Origin: Elusimicrobiota bacterium
GTDB taxonomy: Bacteria > Elusimicrobiota > Endomicrobiia > Endomicrobiales > Endomicrobiaceae
DNA: 64,000 nucleotides
NCBI GenBank assembly: GCA_017528425.1
Contig: JAFXOV010000024.1
Location: forward strand, 97,406 to 161,405
Direction of reading: 5' to 3'
Made by a program: the position numbers and the translations under genes. The notes under the pieces were generated by a model that saw only the letters and a program-made list of their open reading frames with translations, made no database searches and was not told the DNA's origin. Positions within the stretch are counted from its first letter, which is position 1. Each line of letters opens with the position of its first letter. Below are positions 44,366 to 54,036 of the stretch, one piece after another.

Positions 44366-44722
44366 TTGAACAAAAAAGTTTTGATTGTTGATGATGAAGA
44401 AGAAATAGTCGCCTTTATGGGAAGGTTTTTAAAAAGGCTTAATATAGACAGTGTTTTGGCTATTTCCGGAGAAGATGCTTTAGAAAAATACAAAACGGAT
44501 AAGTTCGATTGTGTTTTTCTTGATGTGCATTTAGGCGGAATTAGCGGTATTGAAGTATTGAAAAGAATAAAAGCGATCAATCCCGATGCAAAAGTCGTAA
44601 TTATTACCGGTAGTATAAGTTCCGATAATCAAGCTAAAGTCATCGATTATGGCGCTACAGATTACATACAAAAGCCTATAGATCTTGCAGATTTCAAAAA
44701 GAAAGTTTTCACATATATATAA
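44366..44722 (+). CDS. Single-domain response regulator (CheY-like receiver)
   Basis: A 118-aa receiver with the acidic pair in IVDDEEE, the phospho-accepting D53 in VFLDVHLGG, the Thr/Ser of IITGSI and the Lys of YIQKPIDL. It has no output domain. It starts with TTG, 7 nt after AGAGG. It sits between a histidine kinase and an HD-GYP protein, so it may act by protein contact rather than DNA binding. Confidence 0.95.
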   Translation: MNKKVLIVDDEEEIVAFMGRFLKRLNIDSVLAISGEDALEKYKTDKFDCVFLDVHLGGISGIEVLKRIKAINPDAKVVIITGSISSDNQAKVIDYGATDYIQKPIDLADFKKKVFTYI

Positions 44723-44724
44723 AT

Positions 44725-45888
44725 ATGGAACAAAAAAAAGATTATAGAATTTACCTTTCACAAACAGCCAAACAAATGATTTTGGTTCACGATCCTAATC
44801 TTTTGTCTAAATTGGTCTTAAGAACCGTTACAAGAAATCTGGGTATAAAACATTCCGGTTTATTTCTATATAATAAAACAAAAAAAGAATATATCATAAC
44901 AGTATCAAGCGGGAAAAAAGGTCTTAAAATTCCGGTAGGTTTTACAAAAATAACGAACAACAATCCTATTATTCAATTCTTTTTAAACAAAGATATCAAA
45001 GAAAACAAAGAATATCTTATTGTTTCGGATATTAAAATTCTAAAAGAAAAATATAAAGACGATCAAAAAGTTTACAAACTGCTTTCCGATCTTGAAGAAG
45101 AAACTGCAATGTATAAAGCGCATTTAATTGTGCCCGGATTTTTCAGAAAAGATTTGATGGTTGTGTTCTTTATAGGAAATAAAACCGATGGCTCTTTTTT
45201 CAACAAAGAAGATTTGGAATTTTTAACTATTCTTTCTTCCGATGTTGTTATGGCAATACAAAATGCAAGATTGTTTGACGATATAAAAAAACAACTGGAT
45301 ATAAACAAACAGCTTCTTTTAAATACTGTTGAAACTCTTGCAACCGCCATTGATATAAAAAATTCGTATACTCACGGTCATACGGAAAGAGTTATGAAAT
45401 ATTCTATGACCGTATTAAAATACATTCCTCAAGAAAAGCTTAAGGATTATGAAGATTTTGAAAACACGGTGAGAATTTCAGCATTATTGCACGATATAGG
45501 TAAGATTGGTATTCCGGAAAGTATTTTAAACAAAAGCGGAAAATTGCTGCCGGAAGAAATAAAATTGGTTGAAAAACATCCGACGTTGGGTGCGGAAATT
45601 TTGGAACCGATAAAAGAATTTAAAGATATATCTTTGGGCGTAAAATACCATCATGAAAGGTATGACGGAACCGGATATCCGTGCGGACTTGCAGGTGATA
45701 ATATTCCGCTTATTGCGACAATAATTTCCGTTGCGGATGCTTATGATGCAATGACTTCAGACAGACCTTATAGAAAAGGATTGGATAGAAAAGATGCGGC
45801 TAAAGAAATCGTATCTAATAAAAACAGGCAATTCAGTCCGTTAGTCGTAGATGCTTTTGTTGAAGCATTTGATAATAACGAACTATAA
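44725..45888 (+). CDS. GAF-HD-GYP domain protein, probable cyclic-di-GMP phosphodiesterase
   Basis: A 387-aa cytoplasmic protein. Residues 15-185 form a GAF-type domain. Residues 205-380 form HD-GYP, with HTERV, HD at 256-257 in LLHDIGK, and HHERYDGTGYP with GYP at 317-319. All metal-binding positions I can check are present. It begins 2 nt after the response regulator without a clear ribosome-binding site, so the receiver may act on it in trans. Cyclic-di-GMP hydrolysis is inferred from the family. Confidence 0.93.
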   Translation: MEQKKDYRIYLSQTAKQMILVHDPNLLSKLVLRTVTRNLGIKHSGLFLYNKTKKEYIITVSSGKKGLKIPVGFTKITNNNPIIQFFLNKDIKENKEYLIVSDIKILKEKYKDDQKVYKLLSDLEEETAMYKAHLIVPGFFRKDLMVVFFIGNKTDGSFFNKEDLEFLTILSSDVVMAIQNARLFDDIKKQLDINKQLLLNTVETLATAIDIKNSYTHGHTERVMKYSMTVLKYIPQEKLKDYEDFENTVRISALLHDIGKIGIPESILNKSGKLLPEEIKLVEKHPTLGAEILEPIKEFKDISLGVKYHHERYDGTGYPCGLAGDNIPLIATIISVADAYDAMTSDRPYRKGLDRKDAAKEIVSNKNRQFSPLVVDAFVEAFDNNEL

Positions 45889-45900
45889 ATCAGAGCATAT

Positions 45901-46572
45901 ATGAAACTAAGATGTATTTGTGATATACCACGAGATTGTAACATAAATATTGCACTTGATGAAGTTTTTTTTACGAAAGAGATTTTTGATGAAACTTTTC
46001 GTTTTTACAGATGGACAAAACCTTCGTACACTATCGGATATTTTCAAAAATTTCCTACAGATAAAAAAGATAGTTTCCCTGTCATAAGAAGATTAACAGG
46101 AGGTTTATCCGTTTTACATGATAAAGATTTATCTTATTCACTGATAGCATCAGACACTTTATGGCCTTATATTTATGATCAGGAAGCTACTTATAAAATA
46201 ATCCATGAAACTATTAGAAAATCTTTAGAAAAAATAAATATTTTTTGCGACAAAAAAGTTTTACATAACGATAACATACAAAACTATTCTTGTGTTCAAA
46301 CTTTATATAAAGACGACTTAATGCTTAACGGCAAAAAAATAGTCGGTTCTTGTCAAAGAAGAAGAGGCAAAAGAATAATTGTTGAAGGATCCATACATTT
46401 AGATTTAAATATTGAACAAATTAATGTTTTTACAAAAGAATTTTTTGGCAACTTATCGAAAACTTTAAAATGTGATACAATAAGTAAAGATATAACAACA
46501 GAAGAAATATGTTCGGCACAAGAACTTTGCAAAGAAAAATACGATACCGAGAAATGGAGAAAACTTTTTTAG
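45901..46572 (+). CDS. Lipoate/octanoate-protein ligase family protein
   Basis: A 223-aa LplA-type transferase. RRLTGGLSVLHDKDLSYS is the core signature with the invariant His. KKIVGSCQRRRGKRIIVEGSIHL contains the expected Lys. Such enzymes attach lipoyl or octanoyl groups to carrier domains. It is compact and lacks the extra C-terminal LplA domain. It sits 12 nt after the HD-GYP gene and 3 nt before the WecA-type gene, an odd setting for a lipoylation enzyme. Ligase and transferase types cannot be separated here. Confidence 0.85.
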   Translation: MKLRCICDIPRDCNINIALDEVFFTKEIFDETFRFYRWTKPSYTIGYFQKFPTDKKDSFPVIRRLTGGLSVLHDKDLSYSLIASDTLWPYIYDQEATYKIIHETIRKSLEKINIFCDKKVLHNDNIQNYSCVQTLYKDDLMLNGKKIVGSCQRRRGKRIIVEGSIHLDLNIEQINVFTKEFFGNLSKTLKCDTISKDITTEEICSAQELCKEKYDTEKWRKLF

Positions 46573-46575
46573 TTT

Positions 46576-47607
46576 ATGGACAATAAAATTTTATATTTAA
46601 TTACTTTTTTTTCTGCATATATATTATCTCTTATCTTAACTCCTTGTTTTAGATATATTGCAATGAAATTCAATATTTACGACAGACCTTTAACCGCAGT
46701 TAAAACACATAAAATAAGCACTCCTTATTTAGGCGGACTTGCAATATGGAGCGGATGGGTTATAAGTTTGGTAATTATAAGATTTATAACCAGCTTTCCT
46801 ACAGGAACATTAAACAATTTAAGATCGGTAATTATAGGTTCTTTTATGTTGTTGATACTCGGATTATGTGACGATATAAAAAAAGGCGGTCTTGGTTTTA
46901 AGTTTAAATTTTTAATACAAATTATTGCTTGTGCTATTGTTGTAATAGGTTTTGATATAAGAATAAATTTTATTGAGAATTATATATTGTCCGTAATAAT
47001 AAGTATGTTTTGGATAATAGGTCTTTCAAATGCTTTTAATCTTATAGATATTATGGACGGATTATCCTGCGGAACGGCAGCAATCTCCGCATTTTTCTTT
47101 TTTATAATAGCTCTTCCAAGCGAAATGATTTATGTTAATTTTTGTTCTGTTGCTCTTTTTGCAGCATGTTTGGGTTTTATTCCGTTCAACTTATCAAAAA
47201 GTAAAAAAATATTTATGGGTGATACCGGAAGTTTGTCCATAGGTTTTATTCTTGCAACAATTGCGATGGGAAGTTCTTATACAAAAATAAATCCGATAGG
47301 TGTTTTTGCACCTTTGCTTATCTTAGCAGTACCGATATATGAAACAACCTTTGTAAGTATTATGAGAATGTTAAAAGGGAAAAATCCTTTTTTGGGAAGC
47401 AAAGACCATTTTCCTTTAAGACTTGAAAAAATGGGATATTCGAGAAAACAAATTTTGATATTTGTATATATTTTATGTTTTATATTAGGTATATTTTCTT
47501 ATACAATAGTAAATCTTAATGATAATATATCTTATTTAATTTTCTCTGTAGTTATAATATTACTGATTATTTTTTCAATAAAATTATCTAAGGTTAAAGT
47601 AGATTAA
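46576..47607 (+). CDS. Polyprenyl-phosphate GlcNAc-1-phosphate transferase (WecA/TagO/MraY family)
   Basis: A 343-aa inner-membrane enzyme with about ten helices. It links a HexNAc-1-phosphate to undecaprenyl phosphate and so begins O-antigen or exopolysaccharide synthesis. Motifs seen are KTHKISTPYLGGLAI, LGLCDDIKKGGLG, NAFNLIDIMDGLSCG and FMGDTGSLSIGF, the Asp-rich metal motifs of the family. Downstream genes in the same transcript include a GT4. MraY itself is less likely because of its missing MraY-specific context. Confidence 0.92.
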   Translation: MDNKILYLITFFSAYILSLILTPCFRYIAMKFNIYDRPLTAVKTHKISTPYLGGLAIWSGWVISLVIIRFITSFPTGTLNNLRSVIIGSFMLLILGLCDDIKKGGLGFKFKFLIQIIACAIVVIGFDIRINFIENYILSVIISMFWIIGLSNAFNLIDIMDGLSCGTAAISAFFFFIIALPSEMIYVNFCSVALFAACLGFIPFNLSKSKKIFMGDTGSLSIGFILATIAMGSSYTKINPIGVFAPLLILAVPIYETTFVSIMRMLKGKNPFLGSKDHFPLRLEKMGYSRKQILIFVYILCFILGIFSYTIVNLNDNISYLIFSVVIILLIIFSIKLSKVKVD

Positions 47608-47609
47608 AT

Positions 47610-48884
47610 ATGAACAATATCGTTATAGGTGCAGGAATTTCAGGACTTTCTTTCGGATATTTTTCGAAAAAGCCGTTCATTATTTTTGAAAAAGAAAATA
47701 CCGTAGGCGGGTTGTGTAAATCCGTAAAAGATACCGGTTTTACTTTCGATTATTCCGGTCATTTCATACACATAAAAGATAAAAAAATAAAATCTTTAAT
47801 AGAAAAACTTATCGGCAAAAAGCTTTTAACGGTAAAAAGAAACTCCGTTATTTTATTTGATAACAAACTAATACCTTTTCCTTTTCAAGCTAACTTATAT
47901 TATCTCACGGAACAACAAAAACAACAATGTATAAAGGGAATTAAAAACAGAAAAAAGATAAAAATATTTGACGATATGCCTTTTATTGACTGGGCAAAGG
48001 CAATGTTTGGCGACGGTATAACAAAATATTTTATGCAACCATACAATCAAAAATTGTGGAACTGCAATTTAAAAAAATTAACAGCCGCATGGACCGCACC
48101 TTTCGTTCCTAAACCTACACAAAAGAGTATATTAGATTCTGCCTATAAAAGGAACGAACAGAAATACGGGTATAACAGCATATTTTATTACCCCCCTGCC
48201 AACGGATGCCAAGAAATGATTGACGGTTTCTATAAAAAATTAAAAAGCAATATTATAAAAAACACAAAAGTTGAAACAATAGATTTAAAAAACAAAAAAA
48301 TTTATGCAAACGGAAAATACTATTTCTACGACAATATAATATCAACACAACCGTTGAAAGAACTTTTGTTGAGTATAAAGAATTTGCCTAAGAACATTTC
48401 AACACTTATAAAAAAGCTTGAATATACTTCAACCAGATGTGTAAATTTAGGAATAAAATACAAAAAAGATTTACCTAAAATGATAAAAAATATTCACTGG
48501 ATATATGTTCCTGAAAAAATGTATCCTTTTTACAGAGTAGGAATATATTCCAATGTATCAAAAAAACTTGCTCCGAAAAATTGTTATAGTTTATATGTAG
48601 AAATGTCCGACACAAAAAATTGTGATGATATAATACCCATACTAAAAAAAACAGGACTGATGAATAATGATGACGAAGTAGTAAGTTTAAATGTAATCGA
48701 TATGAAATATGCATACATTATATTCAATAAAGAAAGAACAAAAGTCTTAGATAAAATTTTTAAATTTTTAAAAGATAATAATATTTATTGTACGGGAAGA
48801 TACGGCGGTTGGGAATATTCTTTTATAGAAAAAAATATTGCTGACGGGAAAAAACTTGCAGTATATTTAAATAAATCAAAATGA
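47610..48884 (+). CDS. FAD-dependent amine-oxidase-type protein (protoporphyrinogen oxidase/UDP-galactopyranose mutase-like)
   Basis: A 424-aa flavoprotein with the N-terminal dinucleotide loop VIGAGISGLSFG and the FAD ribose contact FEKENTVGGLCK, followed by GHFIHIKDKKIKSLI. The C-terminus has GRYGGWEYS, which would touch the flavin. Similar proteins in glycan clusters are annotated as protoporphyrinogen-oxidase-like or UDP-galactopyranose-mutase-like. Given its neighbours I favour a sugar-modifying role, but the substrate is unknown. Its TGA overlaps the next ATG. Confidence 0.78.
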   Translation: MNNIVIGAGISGLSFGYFSKKPFIIFEKENTVGGLCKSVKDTGFTFDYSGHFIHIKDKKIKSLIEKLIGKKLLTVKRNSVILFDNKLIPFPFQANLYYLTEQQKQQCIKGIKNRKKIKIFDDMPFIDWAKAMFGDGITKYFMQPYNQKLWNCNLKKLTAAWTAPFVPKPTQKSILDSAYKRNEQKYGYNSIFYYPPANGCQEMIDGFYKKLKSNIIKNTKVETIDLKNKKIYANGKYYFYDNIISTQPLKELLLSIKNLPKNISTLIKKLEYTSTRCVNLGIKYKKDLPKMIKNIHWIYVPEKMYPFYRVGIYSNVSKKLAPKNCYSLYVEMSDTKNCDDIIPILKKTGLMNNDDEVVSLNVIDMKYAYIIFNKERTKVLDKIFKFLKDNNIYCTGRYGGWEYSFIEKNIADGKKLAVYLNKSK

Positions 48885-50011
48885 ATAAAACAAAAGTTGC
48901 TGTTATCATTACAAAACTCGAACTTGGCGGAGCACAAAAAGTTGCAATTTCAATTTGCGAAAAACTCGACAGAACGAAATTCGAACCTTTTTTAATATGC
49001 GGTTGCGGCGGGATACTTGATGAAGAAACTAAAAACAAAATAAGAGTCATATTCGTAAAAGATTTGGTTAGAGAAATAAACCCGATAAAAGATTTAAAAG
49101 CATTGTATTCGATATACAAAGTATTAAAGCATGAAAAGCCAAATATTGTTCACACTCATTCTTCAAAAGCAGGAATCGTGGGAAGATTAGCCGCAAGAAT
49201 GTGTGGTATAAAGAATATAATCCATACTATTCACGGCTTTAGTTTTAATGACACTCAAAGTTTCTTAAAAAAGAATCTATTTATATTTTTAGAGAAATTA
49301 GGAGCAAAAATTTCAAAGTATCTTATTCCGGTAAGTGTTGAAAACACAACTAAAGGATTACAAAACAATATAGGTAAAAAAGAACAATATCATTATATCA
49401 GACTCGGTGTAGATATAGAAAATTTTAAAAATTTTAAAGATACTCCATCTTTAAAAAAAGAATTAAATATAGACGAAAAAGATTTTTTGGTTACAACCAT
49501 AGGACCGTTTAAACCTCAAAAAAACCTGCCGGACTTTATTAAAACAGCAAACGAAATATCAAAAACCAACAAAAACTTCAAGTTTGTTATCGTCGGGGAT
49601 GGAACTTTAAGACCTGATTTTGAAAAGATGATAACCGATTACAATATTTCAAAAAATATTTTTCTTGTCGGTTGGCGAAGAGACATTTCAAACATATTAA
49701 ATTCCAGTGACTTTTTTGTAATGACATCTTTATGGGAAGGATTACCGATATCTACAATAGAAGCATTATCTTGCGGGCTTGTACCAATAGTTAATGATGT
49801 TGACGGGCAAAGAGAAATAATTAAAGACGGATTCAACGGATTTTTAATAAAGCCTTATGATATAAAAGCAATCGAAGAAAAAATATTGTTACTCGCAAAA
49901 GATACCGATTTAAAAAATCAAATGTCGGAAAATGCAAAAAACAGTATTGATTATACTTTTTCCATAAATCATATGATAAAACAACACGAACAATTATATT
50001 TAACTTTATAA
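48881..50011 (+). CDS. Family 4 glycosyltransferase
   Basis: A 376-aa GT-B glycosyltransferase. The N-terminal half begins with the acceptor-binding loop ELGGAQKVA. The C-terminal half has DFFVMTSLWEGLPISTIEALSCG with the E-x7-E catalytic pattern, and DGQREIIKDGFNGFLI. ATGA overlap links it to the FAD gene. It likely extends the glycan started by the WecA-type enzyme. Its stop is shared, on the opposite strand, with that of mreD. Confidence 0.93.
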   Translation: MNKTKVAVIITKLELGGAQKVAISICEKLDRTKFEPFLICGCGGILDEETKNKIRVIFVKDLVREINPIKDLKALYSIYKVLKHEKPNIVHTHSSKAGIVGRLAARMCGIKNIIHTIHGFSFNDTQSFLKKNLFIFLEKLGAKISKYLIPVSVENTTKGLQNNIGKKEQYHYIRLGVDIENFKNFKDTPSLKKELNIDEKDFLVTTIGPFKPQKNLPDFIKTANEISKTNKNFKFVIVGDGTLRPDFEKMITDYNISKNIFLVGWRRDISNILNSSDFFVMTSLWEGLPISTIEALSCGLVPIVNDVDGQREIIKDGFNGFLIKPYDIKAIEEKILLLAKDTDLKNQMSENAKNSIDYTFSINHMIKQHEQLYLTL

Positions 50012-50506
50012 TGTTCTTTTATCAATAAGTAAAAAAATCTTAAAAATAATCGGTGTTAAAATCAAATTTATCAATATATTGAATATAATTAAATAGGACA
50101 GTTCAAAGTTTTGAACATAAACTGTTTCAGAGGCCGGCATTATAATATAAGTTATATTTAAAATAAGATGCGTAACTATCAATCCTATAGCCATAACTAT
50201 AATTTGTGTGAGCGGTTGATTTTTATTTAATTTTTTATTAAAACTTCCTGCCAAATAACCTGCTATGGTAAAACTTAATGTACGAACACCGAATATATCG
50301 GTAGATAAAACATCCCATGTTAAACCGTAAAGAAATCCTATAGTTTGACCTTTCATTATTCCTTTGTTTAAAGCAACATATACAATAAACATCAAAATGA
50401 AATTAGGATATACCATCCAAATATTAAACGGCATATATTTGGGAATTACAAATTGTACAATTATAAGTGCAAAATAAATAATTATCGAAATAATAACATT
50501 TATCAT
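50006..50506 (-). CDS. mreD: Rod-shape-determining protein MreD
   Basis: A 166-aa inner-membrane protein with about five helices that helps anchor the elongation machinery. YPNFILMFIVYVALNKG and GFLYGLTWDVLSTDIFG follow the family. It directly follows mreC. It is convergent with the GT4 gene, and both stop in the same TTATAA. Confidence 0.88.
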   Translation of the reverse strand: MINVIISIIIYFALIIVQFVIPKYMPFNIWMVYPNFILMFIVYVALNKGIMKGQTIGFLYGLTWDVLSTDIFGVRTLSFTIAGYLAGSFNKKLNKNQPLTQIIVMAIGLIVTHLILNITYIIMPASETVYVQNFELSYLIIFNILINLILTPIIFKIFLLIDKRTL

Positions 50507-50507
50507 T

Positions 50508-51323
50508 TTATTTCTTTATCAGTACCGCTACCTCATAAATCGATTCTTTTTGTGTATAAGGTTCAACTATAACTTCTTGATATTGCCCGTAATTTGTTTT
50601 TATTATATCAACTACCGTTCCGACATTTATTCCTTTTTCAAAAACAGTGCTTAACGGACTTGTAACTATTTTATCATCTATTTTTATATCGGCCGAATCA
50701 GGTATAAAAAACAATTTTAAGTATTGAGTGTCACAGCCGTCACAAACACAATCCACGTTCAAATCCTTTATTTGAACAGGTACGGAAAACAGCGGATTTG
50801 TTATCAATGCAACTTTTGCCGTAGAGAAATACACTTCGGATATTCTGCCGAACACACAAGTTTGACCGTCGGATAATACGGCAACTACAGGATTATCCAA
50901 TTCTATACCGTCTTTTGATCCTTTATCTATTATTGCCGATTTGTACCACTGTGTAGGTTCTCTTACTATAACACTCGCAAAAACAGGTCTGGAAGATTTT
51001 GATTCTTTTATACTTAACAGATTTTTCAATCTTACATTTTCTTCTAAAATAATTTGAGAATCAGCCAATTGTTGTGTCAAATTAAAATTTTCGTTTTTAA
51101 GTTCCGCATTTTCCTGATTTACTTTTATTATATTGGATAAATTAAGTATAAAATTTCCGGTTTTACTGAAAAAAGTTGATGAAAATTTTATATCGGGAAC
51201 CAACACTGAATAAGCAAGCTGCTTTATTGCTTGAATTGTAGGTGTAAGTCTTAATACGATTAACAAAATGGAAATTACTAATAATAAACAAAAAACTTTA
51301 TTAGTATTTTTATTTGTATTCAT
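50508..51323 (-). CDS. mreC: Rod-shape-determining protein MreC
   Basis: A 271-aa bitopic protein. A single N-terminal membrane helix (12-30) is followed by a coiled coil (67-105) and two beta-barrel domains with ASVIVREPTQWYKSAIIDKGSKDGI and INVGTVVDI. Length and domain order are normal. No ribosome-binding site is obvious between mreB and mreC. Confidence 0.92.
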   Translation of the reverse strand: MNTNKNTNKVFCLLLVISILLIVLRLTPTIQAIKQLAYSVLVPDIKFSSTFFSKTGNFILNLSNIIKVNQENAELKNENFNLTQQLADSQIILEENVRLKNLLSIKESKSSRPVFASVIVREPTQWYKSAIIDKGSKDGIELDNPVVAVLSDGQTCVFGRISEVYFSTAKVALITNPLFSVPVQIKDLNVDCVCDGCDTQYLKLFFIPDSADIKIDDKIVTSPLSTVFEKGINVGTVVDIIKTNYGQYQEVIVEPYTQKESIYEVAVLIKK

Positions 51324-51338
51324 GATAATATAAAGAGA

Positions 51339-52370
51339 TTATACTATATATCTTTTTTGTGCAAGTTTTATATTGTCTAATTCTTCCAAATAGACGCCTG
51401 TTCCTCTAACAACACATGTCAAAGGATCGTCTGCTATATTTATGGGAAGCTCTGTTTCCTGCTTTAATAATTCCGACAATCCTCTCAACAATGCTCCGCC
51501 GCCGGCAAGAACAATTCCTCTGTCAACCAAATCTGCAGACAATTCCGCAGGAGTTTCTTCCAATACATCCTTTATAACTTCAACTATCGATTTTATAGGT
51601 TCTGACAATGCAGAACGAATTTCTTCGGATGTTACCGTTATTGTTTTCGGAAGACCTGTTACCTGATCTCTTCCTTTTACTTCCATACTGAGTTCCTGCT
51701 GCATCGGGAAAACAGAACCTATTTGAATTTTTACGATTTCAGCGGTATTTTCTCCGATAAGCAAATTATATTTTCTTCTGAAATATTGAACTATTGCTTC
51801 ATCCATTTTATCACCGGCAACATCTATAGCTCTTGATACAACCATTCCGCCCAAAGATATAACGGCAACATCGGTCGTTCCTCCACCGATATCAACTATC
51901 ATATTTCCTTCAGGTTCCTGTATAGGAATACCTGCACCTATAGCTGCAGCCATAGGTTCTTCTATTATATGAACTTCTCTTGCACCGGCTTGTTCTGCAG
52001 CTTCTCTAACGGATCTTCTTTCCACATCGGTTATTCCTGAAGGAACACCTATTACAATTCTGGGATGCAACAATCTTCTGGATTTATTTGCCTTATAAAT
52101 GAAGTATCTTATCATTTTTTGTGTTGCTTCGAAATCTGCAATTACACCGTCTCTTAAAGGTCTTACCGCAACGATATTTGCAGGAGTCTTTCCCAACATT
52201 TTTTTAGCTTCTTTCCCGATAGACAATACATTTTTGGTTTCCTTGTCCATAGCAACAACGGAAGGTTCGGTTAAAACTATTCCCTGTCCTTTAACATATA
52301 CCAAAACAACTGCCGTACCCAAATCTATACCTAAATCATTTGAAAATAATTTAAAAAGATAATTAAACAT
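51339..52370 (-). CDS. mreB: Rod-shape-determining protein MreB (actin-like)
   Basis: A 343-aa actin-like filament protein that guides lateral wall synthesis. Phosphate loop 1 is [17 protein letters not shown], phosphate loop 2 is [12 protein letters not shown], and the adenosine motif includes [12 protein letters not shown]. MreB filaments would serve the rod shape together with MreC and MreD. A minus-strand TATAAT at 52420-52425 could be its promoter, though the -35 box is weak. Confidence 0.97.
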   Translation of the reverse strand: MFNYLFKLFSNDLGIDLGTAVVLVYVKGQGIVLTEPSVVAMDKETKNVLSIGKEAKKMLGKTPANIVAVRPLRDGVIADFEATQKMIRYFIYKANKSRRLLHPRIVIGVPSGITDVERRSVREAAEQAGAREVHIIEEPMAAAIGAGIPIQEPEGNMIVDIGGGTTDVAVISLGGMVVSRAIDVAGDKMDEAIVQYFRRKYNLLIGENTAEIVKIQIGSVFPMQQELSMEVKGRDQVTGLPKTITVTSEEIRSALSEPIKSIVEVIKDVLEETPAELSADLVDRGIVLAGGGALLRGLSELLKQETELPINIADDPLTCVVRGTGVYLEELDNIKLAQKRYIV

Positions 52371-52461
52371 TTTTTTTCTCTCTTCTTATTGAAAATCTTT
52401 ACAACCCTACATTTGATGTATTATACAAAATATAAAACAAAAAAAACACTAAATATAAGTA

Positions 52462-54036
52462 TTAATTTAAAACGTTTATGCCTTTAACCGCAATTTTCGT
52501 ATTTTCGAACCCTTTTTGCTTATACAAAATCAACGCTTTATCAAGTATATCTTTGTCTCCGTGAACAAGATAAATTTTTGTTGATGAATCCTGGTTTGAC
52601 AACCATTTCATAAGTTCATCAATGTCCGGATGATCGGAAAAAATATCAAAGATATTTACATTAGCAGCAACTTTTGCAGTTCCGTATGTGGTTCTTATAT
52701 GTTTGGCACCTTTTTTTAACTTTCCTGCCGGAGTTTTAGGTCCGACATAACTTACCAAACATACTTCAACATTTTCCAACGGTAAAAGTTTATTTATCAA
52801 ACCGTAAGAAACTCCCTGATCCATCATACCGCTTGCCGAAATTACTATGCAAGGTACAGGGAATTCTTTCGGTTTCTTTGTTATATAATTTTCAGGCAAA
52901 AAAGAGCCTGTTTGATAAACTTCGTTTTTAAACCATCTGTCTCTTGACGGGAAATTTGCTTCTTTCTCATAACGTTCCGTAATCCCGTTGGATGACGGAG
53001 ATAAACTATATACCGGAACATCATAAGGAATTAAACCGTTAACCTGTGCCTGTTTTATTTCGAACAAAACTTTTTGTGTTCTGTGCAAAGATAAGGATGG
53101 TATCCATACAATTTTGTTGTTTTTTACTGCACCGGAAATTGTTTCTTGAAATTTTTGATAATCGACATTACTTATATCTTTTTTTACGCCGCCGTAAGTC
53201 GTTTCAACAAAAACATAATCTACTCTCGGAATGATATCTTTATCCGGAGTTACTTTAGAATAACCGCTTCCCAAATCTCCGGAGAAAGCAACTGTTTTTA
53301 TTTTGTTATCATCGTAAATATAAAAAACAACGCTTGCCGAACCTGAAATATGACCGGCATTATACAAACTGAAATTTATTTTATCGGTTATATCTATATT
53401 ATCTTTATATTCCACGGATATAAATCTATCCTGTAATTTTTCCAAATCTTTATTTAAACAATTTTTACAAACCTTAAAATTAATCCCGTATTTATCTTTG
53501 AGTTGCATGGGAGAAATTTCAGTTTTGCTTTCTTCTCTGTTTTTTACCGCATTTTTGCAAGCACTGTGCCAATGTAAAGTCAAATTTTCTTTACTTTCAC
53601 GAAGCTGCATTTTTTCTCTTTTTGTTTTTGACCAAAAATATTTTTTCTTTACATAATCGTAATTCCAACCGTCATCGTACATTTCAAGAAGAATTTTTTT
53701 TGTTGCATCGGTACAATATATATTCCCGTTAAATCCATCATTTATAAGCTGCAGTACTCTCCCGGAATGATCGTTATGTGCATGAGTAAGCACCATTGCA
53801 TCGGCATTTATTAATTTTTTATCGATTACGGAATTATCCGAAGGCAAATCCCCCTCGTCATAAAAACTCCCGCAATCTATAATAACAGAGTTGTTGTCAA
53901 CTTTTAGTAAAGCACACGAACCCGAAACTCTTCCGGCTCCGCCGAAATATTCCACAGAAATTTGCGCAAACAAACTGTTATTTAAAAATATTAAACTTAC
54001 AATTATTAAAAACTTACAAACCGCGTTTCTTATCAT
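52462..54036 (-). CDS. Exported beta-CASP metallo-beta-lactamase-fold hydrolase
   Basis: A 524-aa protein with a clear signal peptide (residues 1-25, ending FAQ), then a metallo-beta-lactamase fold. Metal ligands are H85, H87, D89 and H90 (THAHNDH), H229 (AGHISG) and D254 (SGDLGS). The beta-CASP motifs are E278 in VETTYGG, H469 in FSDHPD and H492 in VHGDKD. This is the architecture of CPSF/YSH1 and RNase J nucleases, which normally act in the cytoplasm. Residues 130-200 form an insert with H155, H157, C160, C190 and C193. It overlaps the upstream gene by 23 nt. Confidence 0.85.
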   Translation of the reverse strand: MIRNAVCKFLIIVSLIFLNNSLFAQISVEYFGGAGRVSGSCALLKVDNNSVIIDCGSFYDEGDLPSDNSVIDKKLINADAMVLTHAHNDHSGRVLQLINDGFNGNIYCTDATKKILLEMYDDGWNYDYVKKKYFWSKTKREKMQLRESKENLTLHWHSACKNAVKNREESKTEISPMQLKDKYGINFKVCKNCLNKDLEKLQDRFISVEYKDNIDITDKINFSLYNAGHISGSASVVFYIYDDNKIKTVAFSGDLGSGYSKVTPDKDIIPRVDYVFVETTYGGVKKDISNVDYQKFQETISGAVKNNKIVWIPSLSLHRTQKVLFEIKQAQVNGLIPYDVPVYSLSPSSNGITERYEKEANFPSRDRWFKNEVYQTGSFLPENYITKKPKEFPVPCIVISASGMMDQGVSYGLINKLLPLENVEVCLVSYVGPKTPAGKLKKGAKHIRTTYGTAKVAANVNIFDIFSDHPDIDELMKWLSNQDSSTKIYLVHGDKDILDKALILYKQKGFENTKIAVKGINVLN

